Below, piece by piece: positions 44,036 through 51,080 of a stretch of 64,000 nt of DNA (positions within the stretch are counted from its first letter, which is position 1; the number at the start of each line of letters is the position of its first letter). A program made the position numbers and the translations under genes. The stretch comes from Chloroflexota bacterium. Lineage in GTDB: Bacteria > Chloroflexota > Anaerolineae > UBA4142. The stretch is from NCBI GenBank assembly GCA_016219275.1, contig JACRBM010000043.1:1-64000 (forward strand), given 5' to 3'. The notes under the pieces were generated by a model. The model was given only the letters and a program-made list of their open reading frames with translations, did not search any database and was not told the DNA's origin.

Positions 44036-45997
44036 ATGAACAATCGCATTCTCGTTGTCGACGATAGCCGCACCGAAGCGATGCGCGCGCGCCTGATTTT
44101 GGAACGCGCCGGCTATCAAGTCAGTCTTGCCGCCGATGGGAAAGAAGGTCTGGTCAAAGCGACCGTAGAAAAACCGGACGTGATTGTGCTCGACACGGTG
44201 ATGCCGCAAATGAGCGGCTTGGAAGCGTGCGGTATTCTCAAGATTGATCCTAAGACGAATTCGATTCCGATCATCCTGCTGGTGAGCAATGGCGAAGCCG
44301 CCGATCTTCCGTCGGGATCGGGCTTGGACTGTTTGTTGAACAAACCGTACGAACCGAACGCGCTCGTCAGTAAAATTCAATCGCTCACCACCGCGCGCGC
44401 GCTTGCGTCCGATTTCGGCGAGGATACAGCGCGTTTGAAAACCGAGTTACAAAACGCGCGCCAGGAAATTCAAGCCGCGCATAAAGCGCGCAGCGATTTT
44501 CTCGCAAACATGAGTCACGAACTGCGAACGCCGTTGCACGAAATCATCGGCATGACTGAGTTGATGTTGAGCACGCCGTTGAATATCGAACAGGAAAAAT
44601 ATGTCAACACTGTCAAGCAATCGTCGAACGCGTTGCTCAGTCTCGTCAGCGATGTCATCGAATTCTCCGAACTCGAAGCCGGGCAGCTGGGACTGGAAGA
44701 GCAACCGTTCAATCTTAGCGAACCCATCGAACGCACGACCGAGATCATGTCGCCGCGCGCATCGGACAAGGCGCTCGATCTCGCGGCGACCGTGGGCGCG
44801 AATGTGCCGCGGCAACTCATCGGCGACGCGAATCGTTTGCGTCAAGTGCTGGCGAATCTGGCGGCGAACGCGATCAAGTTTACCAAGAAAGGCGGCGTCA
44901 CGATTCGCGTGGATGCCGAAGCGATCCATGATCGCGAGGTAGAACTGCATTGGCGCGTGAGCGATACCGGCATTGGCATTCCCGCCGACCGGCATGAACT
45001 CATCTTCGAACCATTTCAACAAGCCGACACTTCGGCGACGCGGCGTTTTGGCGGACTGGGTATGGGACTTGCGCTCGCGAAACAACTTGTCAAACTGATG
45101 GGTGGTCACATCTGGGTCGAAAGCGAACTGGGCAAGGGTAGCACGTTCCATTTCACGGTTAAGATGAAAATGCTGGTCCCAGTCGCGCAAGCGCCCGCCG
45201 CCTTCGCGACGGGCAAGGGTTGGCTCCGCGCGTTACGGATCCTCGTCGCGGAAGATAGCCCGACGAATCAACTCATCGCGAAATCATCGCTTACCAAAGC
45301 CGGGCATACCATCACGCTCGCGTCGAACGGCTTCGAAGCGGTCAAGCAATTTGAATCTTCGCACGCGCCGGACGCGCCGCCGTTCGACCTGGTTCTGATG
45401 GATGTCGCGATGCCGGAGATGGATGGACTGGACGCGACGCGTGCGATTCGCGAAAAAGAAAAATCGCTCGGCGGTCATCTCACGATTGTCGCGATGACCG
45501 CGTTTGCTACGAAGGAATATCAAACCAAGTGCATTGATGCTGGGATGGATGCGTACGTCACCAAGCCGGTTCGCATCGAAGAATTGAATCGCGTGATCGA
45601 ACCGTTGCTGACCAAGCCCATCGAAACCCAGCCCGCGCCAGTGGATTTGCGCGAGGCGCTCGAAGTCGTGGGCGAGGACATTGATATTTTGCGCGATGCA
45701 GTCGCCTCGTCGCTTGCCGAAGTGCCGGCACAATTACAGATGCTCAAAGACGCGATGTCGAATCAAGACGCGTCGGCGGTCGAAGCCAAGGCGCATCGGC
45801 TCAAGGGTGTGATGGCGAACCTGGGTGGTTTGACTGCGCGCGAGGTCGGTCAGCGCCTCGAAACGATGGGCGAGCAAGGCAACCTCGTGGGCGGACACGA
45901 TGCGGTAGCCGCGTTCGAAAAAGAAATCACGCGCGTGATCGCGTTCTATACGGATCCGGCGTGGGAACAATCCGCGCACGCGCTCGCGGGAGGATAA
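44036..45997 (+). CDS. Hybrid histidine kinase REC-HisKA-HATPase-REC-Hpt
   Basis: 653 residues. An N-terminal receiver (about 3-125), a coiled coil, and a HisKA domain with H161 in 'MSHELRTPLHEI' come first. The HATPase follows ('LANLAANAIKFTKKGG', 'DTGIGIP', 'GLGMGLALAKQLV'), then a second receiver ('LVLMDVAMPEMDGLDA') and an Hpt domain with H587 in 'AKAHRLKGVMANLGG'. All four relay stations are present. There is no membrane segment, so it listens to cytoplasmic input, possibly CheA through the first receiver. The lone receiver four bases downstream and the receiver on ArlH are candidate relay targets. Confidence 0.93.
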   Translation: MNNRILVVDDSRTEAMRARLILERAGYQVSLAADGKEGLVKATVEKPDVIVLDTVMPQMSGLEACGILKIDPKTNSIPIILLVSNGEAADLPSGSGLDCLLNKPYEPNALVSKIQSLTTARALASDFGEDTARLKTELQNARQEIQAAHKARSDFLANMSHELRTPLHEIIGMTELMLSTPLNIEQEKYVNTVKQSSNALLSLVSDVIEFSELEAGQLGLEEQPFNLSEPIERTTEIMSPRASDKALDLAATVGANVPRQLIGDANRLRQVLANLAANAIKFTKKGGVTIRVDAEAIHDREVELHWRVSDTGIGIPADRHELIFEPFQQADTSATRRFGGLGMGLALAKQLVKLMGGHIWVESELGKGSTFHFTVKMKMLVPVAQAPAAFATGKGWLRALRILVAEDSPTNQLIAKSSLTKAGHTITLASNGFEAVKQFESSHAPDAPPFDLVLMDVAMPEMDGLDATRAIREKEKSLGGHLTIVAMTAFATKEYQTKCIDAGMDAYVTKPVRIEELNRVIEPLLTKPIETQPAPVDLREALEVVGEDIDILRDAVASSLAEVPAQLQMLKDAMSNQDASAVEAKAHRLKGVMANLGGLTAREVGQRLETMGEQGNLVGGHDAVAAFEKEITRVIAFYTDPAWEQSAHALAGG

Positions 45998-46000
45998 GGG

Positions 46001-46423
46001 ATGGCGTTTCGAATTTTGTGTGTGGATGACGATCAGCCGCAATTGAGCATCATCTCCGCAGTGCTGCGGAAAGAGGGTTATGAGGTGGATTGTGCGCTCG
46101 ACGGGAACGAGGGTCTGGTCAAAGCGCGTTCGTTCAAACCAAACCTCATCATCCTGGATGTGATGATGCCGGGCTTGAACGGATACCAGGTCTGCAAACG
46201 ATTGCAAGCGGATCCGGAGACCGCCAAGATAGGCGTGTTGATGTTGACGGCAAAAGGCGGCGTGGACGATAAATATCGCGAAGCCGGCGATTTTGCTGGC
46301 AAGGTCAAGGACCGCATGGCTGGGTTTGAAGTCGGCGCAACCGAGTTCTTGACCAAGCCAATCAAAGCGAAGGAACTCGTTCAGCGCGTCAAAGCCGTGC
46401 TCTGGGCGCACGGCAATGAATAA
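46001..46423 (+). CDS. Single-domain response regulator with inserted loop
   Basis: 140 residues, a receiver ('ILCVDDDQPQL', 'LIILDVMMPGLNGYQV', switch Lys in 'FLTKPIKAKEL'). An insertion of about 15 residues follows strand 4 ('GGVDDKYREAGDFAGKVKDR'), unusual for CheY. It begins three bases after the hybrid kinase stop, so it is likely its partner. A terminator-like hairpin follows, closing the signalling block before the ubiquitin-like genes. Confidence 0.9.
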   Translation: MAFRILCVDDDQPQLSIISAVLRKEGYEVDCALDGNEGLVKARSFKPNLIILDVMMPGLNGYQVCKRLQADPETAKIGVLMLTAKGGVDDKYREAGDFAGKVKDRMAGFEVGATEFLTKPIKAKELVQRVKAVLWAHGNE

Positions 46424-46432
46424 GCAAAACTA

Positions 46433-46460
46433 GGAACGCTCCAGCGAGCGTTCTGGTTTT
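46433..46460 (+). terminator. Hairpin terminator before the ubiquitin-like genes
   Basis: GGAACGCT and AGCGTTCT pair around CCAGCG, followed by GGTTTTCC. It separates the receiver gene from the E2-like gene, which starts 16 bases later, so read-through must occur if there is no extra promoter. Confidence 0.55.
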
Positions 46461-46475
46461 CCGAGTCATTGAAAC

Positions 46476-46910
46476 ATGGAACTCGCCGAGGCGCTCCGTC
46501 GTAAAATCGAGCGCGATGTGGAACAAGCGCAAACTTTTTATCCGATCACGCCGATTCGCAACGCGAACGGGATGATCTGCCGATTGCAATTGGAGATGAG
46601 CGGGGCAATCGGCGCGGGCAATCCCGCGCGGATGCACTATGCGCTCTTGATCACGCTGGACGGCTATCCGTTCGTTTGCCCGCGCGCGTGGGTCGAAAAA
46701 CCGGACGATGCGTTTATCTTTCACATGCAAATATGGCAACCGCGCCCGCCGCTCAATTTGCCGGAAGTGTGCACGAGCGCGGAGTTGGCGTACCAAAAAG
46801 ATTGGACGGCGCGCCGCATCGCGCCGGGCGAACGAACGATCCTGGGTTTTCTGCGCCAGGTGCTGTTCATGCTCAACAACGAAAACACGCACAGCAAAGC
46901 GCGTCCGTGA
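46476..46910 (+). CDS. E2-like ubiquitin-conjugating (UBC-fold) protein
   Basis: 144 residues with the order of an E2 fold: an N-terminal helix ('ELAEALRRKIERDVEQA'), strands ending in 'HYALLITLDGYPFVCPRAWV' (the YPF.P turn of E2 enzymes), a His-containing strand ('IFHMQIW'), a candidate catalytic Cys C99 in 'LPEVCTSAEL', and the downstream Trp helix ('YQKDWTARRIAPG', 'ILGFLRQVLFMLNNEN') like the 'W.p...ti..vl..i..ll..pn' end of true E2s. The canonical HPN is not kept; H83 is the nearest His. Predicted to take the Ubl from the E1-like protein encoded next and pass it to a target. Confidence 0.82.
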   Translation: MELAEALRRKIERDVEQAQTFYPITPIRNANGMICRLQLEMSGAIGAGNPARMHYALLITLDGYPFVCPRAWVEKPDDAFIFHMQIWQPRPPLNLPEVCTSAELAYQKDWTARRIAPGERTILGFLRQVLFMLNNENTHSKARP

Positions 46911-46923
46911 GACAGCCAAGACG

Positions 46924-47041
46924 TGTCGTTGCGAGGAGCGTAGCGACGACGCAATCGCCAGATCGCTGATTGGGGATTGCTTCGGACACACTTGCCCTGG
47001 CGGGAACGCAAGTGCCAGGGAAAACCGCCCTCGCAATGACA
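46924..47041. repeat. MITE-like inverted repeat inside the ubiquitin-like operon
   Basis: The outer arms TGTCGTTGCGAGG (46924-46936) and CCTCGCAATGACA (47029-47041) match at 12 of 13 positions. Inner GCAATC/GATTGC and CCCTGGC/GCCAGGG pairs add further stems. It has no ORF and lies in the 181-base gap between the E2-like and E1-like genes. The arm sequence is a common extragenic repeat type in environmental bacterial genomes. Confidence 0.7.
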
Positions 47042-47091
47042 GCATGGCAGAATGATTTGAATGTTCACTCGTAGGTCTTCCGAGATAAACC

Positions 47092-48726
47092 ATGAACTGG
47101 GAATTTGAACGCTATAAACGACAACTGGGACTCGTGCATCAACGCCGCGTAATGGATTTGAACATCCTCTTGCTTGGCGATGGTCCCGCCTTGCCGTACG
47201 TCGCGACGAATCTCGCGCTGCTCGGCGTCGGCACGCTGACTCTGCCCGCCGCGTCTAGCTGCGTCACCACGCAACAGCGCGCCGGTCAGTTTCTTTTTCG
47301 CGCGGAGGATGAAGGCGCGCCGATTTCGGAAACGCTCGCGCGGCGCGTCGCGGAATTGAATCCGCGCATCCACGCGGAGTTCGTCGAGCCGCAACACGCA
47401 CGCGCGTGCGATGCCGTCGTCGTCACCTCCGATGTGGCGCACGCGTTGCCGTCGAACATTCCGGTGATTTGGGCGGGCGTGACCGATTACGGCATGTTTA
47501 TCGGCGCGCGTAAACCGCACGCCGCGCCGCTCGCGCCGAATCTCATCACGCCGGCGCTTGCCTCGCTGTGCGGCGCGCTCGCCGCGCAAGAAGTGCTGCG
47601 TGTGACGCGTTGCCTTCGTCCCTCCGAGATCGTCAAGTTCTGGGTCACGCTCAACTATGCGTTGCGCGAACCGGCGAACGCGGGACTCGTATTCGCGGTG
47701 GACGGTGCGCCGACGGCGTCGTTCAGCGACAAGCCAGATGGCGCGTTGCCGATCTGCCGCGTCCCGGTAAATTTGAACAATGATCTGGTGCGTCTCTTGT
47801 TCGAACAATCCACGTTGGGCGAGCCGATTGCGGAGATTTACGATAGCCCGACCGAGTGTTTGTACTATTCGCCGTTCTGGGGCAATCGGCTTGAGAACGA
47901 TGGCATCGTCGAAGCGCCGATCGCGTTGTCCGCGCCGCACGCGCCGCGCGTCGTGCTCGGCGGGATCGGCGGGCTGGGTACTTGGGTCGCCGCGTTGCTC
48001 GCCGTGTCGGATTTCACCGGCGAACTTGTCGTGTTTGACGCCGACACGCAAGTTGAAAATCACAACCTCAATCGCCAGGTGCTGTACGACGATAGCGCGA
48101 TTGGCGCGCCGAAAGTGCATGCGGCGGCGCGCGCGCTGCGCCGGATCAATCCCGCGCTCACCGTCACCGCGTTGCTCGAAGAGATTCAAGCGACGACAGT
48201 GGTCACGCACGCCGAGTTGATGGCGCACGCGAATCTGGCGATCAGTACGTTCGACAACTTTCGCGCGCGCTATGTGTTCAGCGAATGGGCGGCGTTGAGT
48301 TTTGTGCCGCTCGTCAATGGCGGGTCAGATGGATTTAACGGTGATGTCGAGGTGATCGAGCCAGCCAAGCACGGCTGTCTGCTTTGTCGTTGGGAGCAAG
48401 CGCGCGGGCGCACGGTCGCGCAAACGATGAGTATGGACGAAGCGCATCTCTCGTGCACGCGCGAGGATGCGAACGCGCCGGAAGTCGGCGCGGCGCTCGT
48501 CACGACGACCGCCGCGATTGCGAGTTGGCAAACGTTGCTCGCGCTGTTGGCGTTGGCGAAACCAGCTGCGCGCGTGGATCATCACCTGGGTTTCCTGGGC
48601 AAAGAGAACGCGGTCGAAAAATGTCGGATCGCGACGCCGTGCCCGGTCCACGAAAAAGGCGCGTGTGAACATCCGCAACGATTTTGGCAGATGCTCGAAG
48701 AGACCATTCACGGAGACGATCCATGA
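47092..48726 (+). CDS. E1-like activating enzyme with two ThiF-type halves
   Basis: 544 residues. The C-terminal half is an active-looking adenylation domain: G290-G296 'GGIGGLG', 'DADTQVENHNLNRQ' (316-329), zinc Cys C429/C432 in 'GCLLCR' and C517/C525, and a candidate transfer Cys C455 in 'HLSCTRED'. The N-terminal half (about 1-280) begins like an E1 ('ERYKRQLGLVHQRRVMDLNI') and keeps the Rossmann pattern, but the loop reads 'GDGPALP' and the catalytic Arg/Lys motifs are missing, so it looks like an inactive partner domain. This mimics the inactive/active pairing of eukaryotic E1s and of bacterial BilD. It would adenylate the Ubl C-terminus. Its end overlaps the JAMM start by ATGA. Confidence 0.85.
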   Translation: MNWEFERYKRQLGLVHQRRVMDLNILLLGDGPALPYVATNLALLGVGTLTLPAASSCVTTQQRAGQFLFRAEDEGAPISETLARRVAELNPRIHAEFVEPQHARACDAVVVTSDVAHALPSNIPVIWAGVTDYGMFIGARKPHAAPLAPNLITPALASLCGALAAQEVLRVTRCLRPSEIVKFWVTLNYALREPANAGLVFAVDGAPTASFSDKPDGALPICRVPVNLNNDLVRLLFEQSTLGEPIAEIYDSPTECLYYSPFWGNRLENDGIVEAPIALSAPHAPRVVLGGIGGLGTWVAALLAVSDFTGELVVFDADTQVENHNLNRQVLYDDSAIGAPKVHAAARALRRINPALTVTALLEEIQATTVVTHAELMAHANLAISTFDNFRARYVFSEWAALSFVPLVNGGSDGFNGDVEVIEPAKHGCLLCRWEQARGRTVAQTMSMDEAHLSCTREDANAPEVGAALVTTTAAIASWQTLLALLALAKPAARVDHHLGFLGKENAVEKCRIATPCPVHEKGACEHPQRFWQMLEETIHGDDP

Positions 48727-49403
48727 AACCGCCGGTCCGAAAATGCGTAATTGATACACGCGTCTATCAAGCCGCCTTGGAATTTGCCGGCAATCTCGAA
48801 CGCGATGAATGGGGCGGGATTGGCATTGGCACGTACATGAAATCCGGCGAGGCGTATCTCAAGGGAATAGTCTTTCCGCCGCAATATCGGAGCAACTCGG
48901 CGTACTGCGCGTTCGAGATGAAATATCTCGCGCTGCTCAAATTCGCGCTCGGTGACCTGGGAATTTTTCCCCAAGTCACGATGATTGCCTGGGTGCATTC
49001 GCATCCGGGGCACGGCATTTTTCTTTCGGATATTGATCGGGAAACGTTTGGCGATCTGTTGAGCGAGAACGAACGCCTGCTCGCGCTCGTCATCGAACCG
49101 GTTCAGCGCGAGATCGGCGCGTTCATCGGAGTGCAAGCCAACGAGCAAGTTCCGATCCCGGTCGAACAACGCGAACTGGGGTTGAGCGAAGATCAGCGCA
49201 TCCGTTTGAGCGTGCTCGAAAGTATGTTGCCTGAAATGCCCAAGGTCATCGTGCCGCCGCTGCCCAGTACGTTCTCGGCGCACGCCGCGCTCGAAGTGGC
49301 GTACACGCTTTCGGAAAAAGTGGTACGTCTGCGTCGGTGGCTCGCCATCTCGGAGCGGGCGCGCGGAGTGGAGCAAGCCCAACTAAGCGATGAGCCGGCG
49401 TAG
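48723..49403 (+). CDS. JAB/JAMM-family metalloprotease (deubiquitinase-like)
   Basis: 226 residues from the ATG overlapping the E1 stop. The full JAMM site is present: E29 in 'RDEWGGIGIG', then H92, H94, S102 and D105 in 'HSHPGHGIFLSDID', matching HxHx7SxxD. A helical C-terminal extension (about 150-226) is longer than the minimal fold. JAMM partners of bacterial Ubls trim the Ubl precursor behind GG and remove it from targets. Here the Ubl carries two residues after GG, so trimming by this protein is expected. Confidence 0.9.
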   Translation: MKPPVRKCVIDTRVYQAALEFAGNLERDEWGGIGIGTYMKSGEAYLKGIVFPPQYRSNSAYCAFEMKYLALLKFALGDLGIFPQVTMIAWVHSHPGHGIFLSDIDRETFGDLLSENERLLALVIEPVQREIGAFIGVQANEQVPIPVEQRELGLSEDQRIRLSVLESMLPEMPKVIVPPLPSTFSAHAALEVAYTLSEKVVRLRRWLAISERARGVEQAQLSDEPA

Positions 49404-49470
49404 AGTTGAGTTGCCCAAACATCTCTCTTGTCGAGTACTATGTACGTTAAGAAAATGATTTGGAATTTCA

Positions 49471-49516
49471 GATTTGGTCGAGACGTTCGCGAAGCGTGCA
49501 ACGTCTCGACCAAATC
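49471..49516. repeat. Palindromic element between the JAMM and Ubl genes
   Basis: GATTTGGTCGAGACGTT (49471-49487) and its exact complement (49500-49516) flank CGCGAAGCGTGC. The 17-bp stem could reduce transcription into the Ubl gene or mark a mobile insertion. No T-tract follows. Confidence 0.65.
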
Positions 49517-49562
49517 CAATTCTAATATCAAACCTCAACATCTATAGTTCAGGAGCATCGCG

Positions 49563-49817
49563 ATGTCAACCAAAAATGTTCAAGTCTATGTGTACTTTGC
49601 GTGGAAAGATAATCACGTCACTATCCAGGTAGACGAGAATCAAACCGTGCGGAGCGCGTTACGCTGGGTGTTGCCGCAAGGCGTCAACATTGATTCGATT
49701 GAAAATGCGATTGACGAGACCGGTTTGAACGTGATTGACCAACACGGCGCAAACCTCCACGATGGAATGAAAATCACCGTTAGCCGCAACAAGGTGTACC
49801 AGGGCGGCGCGCGATAG
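49563..49817 (+). CDS. Ubiquitin-like protein (beta-grasp) ending in GG plus two residues
   Basis: 84 residues. Strand-strand-helix-strand order fits a beta-grasp ('VQVYVYFAWKDNHVTIQVDE', 'TVRSALRWVLPQG', then 'GANLHDGMKITVSR', the 'L.DG..' turn of ubiquitin). The chain ends Q-G81-G82-A-R, so removal of two residues would expose the diglycine used by E1/E2 systems. AGGAGC precedes the ATG. It is the last gene of the E2-E1-JAMM-Ubl set and lies 186 bases before arlH. A YukD/EsaB-like Ubl is the alternative, but those lack GG and sit with type VII secretion genes, which are absent here. Confidence 0.82.
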   Translation: MSTKNVQVYVYFAWKDNHVTIQVDENQTVRSALRWVLPQGVNIDSIENAIDETGLNVIDQHGANLHDGMKITVSRNKVYQGGAR

Positions 49818-49938
49818 GATTCGAGTCCTTAAGTAACTTGTACTATTGTTTGACGCAATCACGCACGTTATACTATTCCTAACACAACGCGGAGAAGGTT
49901 CGCCGCGCTCGCTGACGCGTGACGGCAGGAACGATTCG

Positions 49939-49979
49939 AGAGGTCGAGCGATTCAATCCCACGCTATCGCGCGACCTCT
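49939..49979 (+). terminator. Hairpin in the leader of arlH
   Basis: AGAGGTCG (49939-49946) and CGACCTCT (49972-49979) enclose 25 bases, followed by GATTATTT. It may end Ubl transcription or act in the arlH leader. Confidence 0.4.
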
Positions 49980-50003
49980 GATTATTTCGGATAAACTAGC
50001 GTT

Positions 50004-51074
50004 ATGGCAACCAAGAAGAAGAAAATTCTACTGATCGAGAATGATTTGCAGTTGGTCGAATTGGCGCGCTATCCGTTGGAAGAGGACGGCAATGCTGTCA
50101 TCGCGTCCACGGATGGTCCTGCCGGTTTGCGCGCCGCGCGGCGCGAACAACCCGACCTTGTGCTCGTAGATTTCAAATTGCCTTCGCAAAAAGGCAATGA
50201 CGTTGCCAAGGCGCTCCGCAAAGACCCCGCGACGGAACACATCCGCATCGTGATGATCGCGGACGAGAGTCAACTCGAAAATCTCGAAATCGGTCCGGGA
50301 TCGTCCGTTGACGATTTTCTGATCAAGCCCTTTGCGCCGGCTGAACTCATCACCAAGATCAAGCCCCTGCTCAAGAGCGACGACGACCTCAAGAGCAAAC
50401 TGATTTCCACCGGCAACTATGACCTCGACAACAAAATGGGCGGCGGCGTGCCGTTCGGTTCGCTCACGTTGATCGAAGGCGATTCGGGTGCGGGCAAGTC
50501 CGTGCTTTCGCAACAAATGATGTACGGTTGTTTGGTAGACGGACTCAAACTGTCGCTCTTTTCGAGCGAGAACACGGTCAAGAGTCTGGTCAAACAGATG
50601 CGTAGTTTGAACATGGACATTCTCGATTACCTCTTGCTCGACAAACTTCGCATCTTTCCGATCGAGACGGCGCGTCTCGGTCGTGAAGCGCCGCCGACCC
50701 TGCTCAAAGCCATGAAAAACGAAAAAGGGCGCGAGATGATTTTGGTGGACTCGCTCACCTCTTCGATTCCAAACTCGTCCGATAAAGAAGTGCTGGGATT
50801 TTTCGAAGACAGTAAACGCATGTGCGCGGAAGGCACGACCGTCATGGTCATCATTCACACGCATGGTCTCACGCGCGAGTTGCTCACCCGCTTGCGTTCA
50901 TTGTGCGACGCGCACTTGCAACTCCGCACCGAAGAAGTGGGCAACAAACTCGTCAAGACGCTCGAAGTGACCAAGGTGCGCGGCGCGGAGCAAACGACTG
51001 GCAACATTATCAGTTTCGAAGTCGAACCCGGTTGGGGCATTCGGGTCATTCCGATCAACAAAGCCAAAGGATAA
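50004..51074 (+). CDS. arlH: ArlH motor ATPase regulator with N-terminal receiver domain
   Basis: 356 residues. Residues 5-125 are a response-regulator receiver with E12/D14, acceptor D56 in 'LVDFKLPSQKG' and switch Lys K108 in 'FLIKPFAP'. Residues 132-356 are an ArlH (FlaH) RecA/KaiC-like domain: 'STGNYDLDNKMGGGVPFGSL', Walker A 'GDSGAGKS' (159-166), and Walker B-like 'MILVDSLTS'. In archaea ArlH is a free-standing ATP-binding protein that docks on ArlI and is the point where chemotaxis acts. Here the receiver could let phosphorylation act on the motor directly. It starts the arlHIJ set; arlI begins seven bases on. Confidence 0.93.
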   Translation: MATKKKKILLIENDLQLVELARYPLEEDGNAVIASTDGPAGLRAARREQPDLVLVDFKLPSQKGNDVAKALRKDPATEHIRIVMIADESQLENLEIGPGSSVDDFLIKPFAPAELITKIKPLLKSDDDLKSKLISTGNYDLDNKMGGGVPFGSLTLIEGDSGAGKSVLSQQMMYGCLVDGLKLSLFSSENTVKSLVKQMRSLNMDILDYLLLDKLRIFPIETARLGREAPPTLLKAMKNEKGREMILVDSLTSSIPNSSDKEVLGFFEDSKRMCAEGTTVMVIIHTHGLTRELLTRLRSLCDAHLQLRTEEVGNKLVKTLEVTKVRGAEQTTGNIISFEVEPGWGIRVIPINKAKG

Positions 51075-51080
51075 ACCATT

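Noticed and set aside
49563-49817. Ubl as a YukD/EsaB-type protein of type VII secretion
   Set aside because: No EssC/FtsK-type ATPase or WXG100 protein is in the window, and the GG near the C-terminus with E1/E2/JAMM neighbours fits conjugation better.
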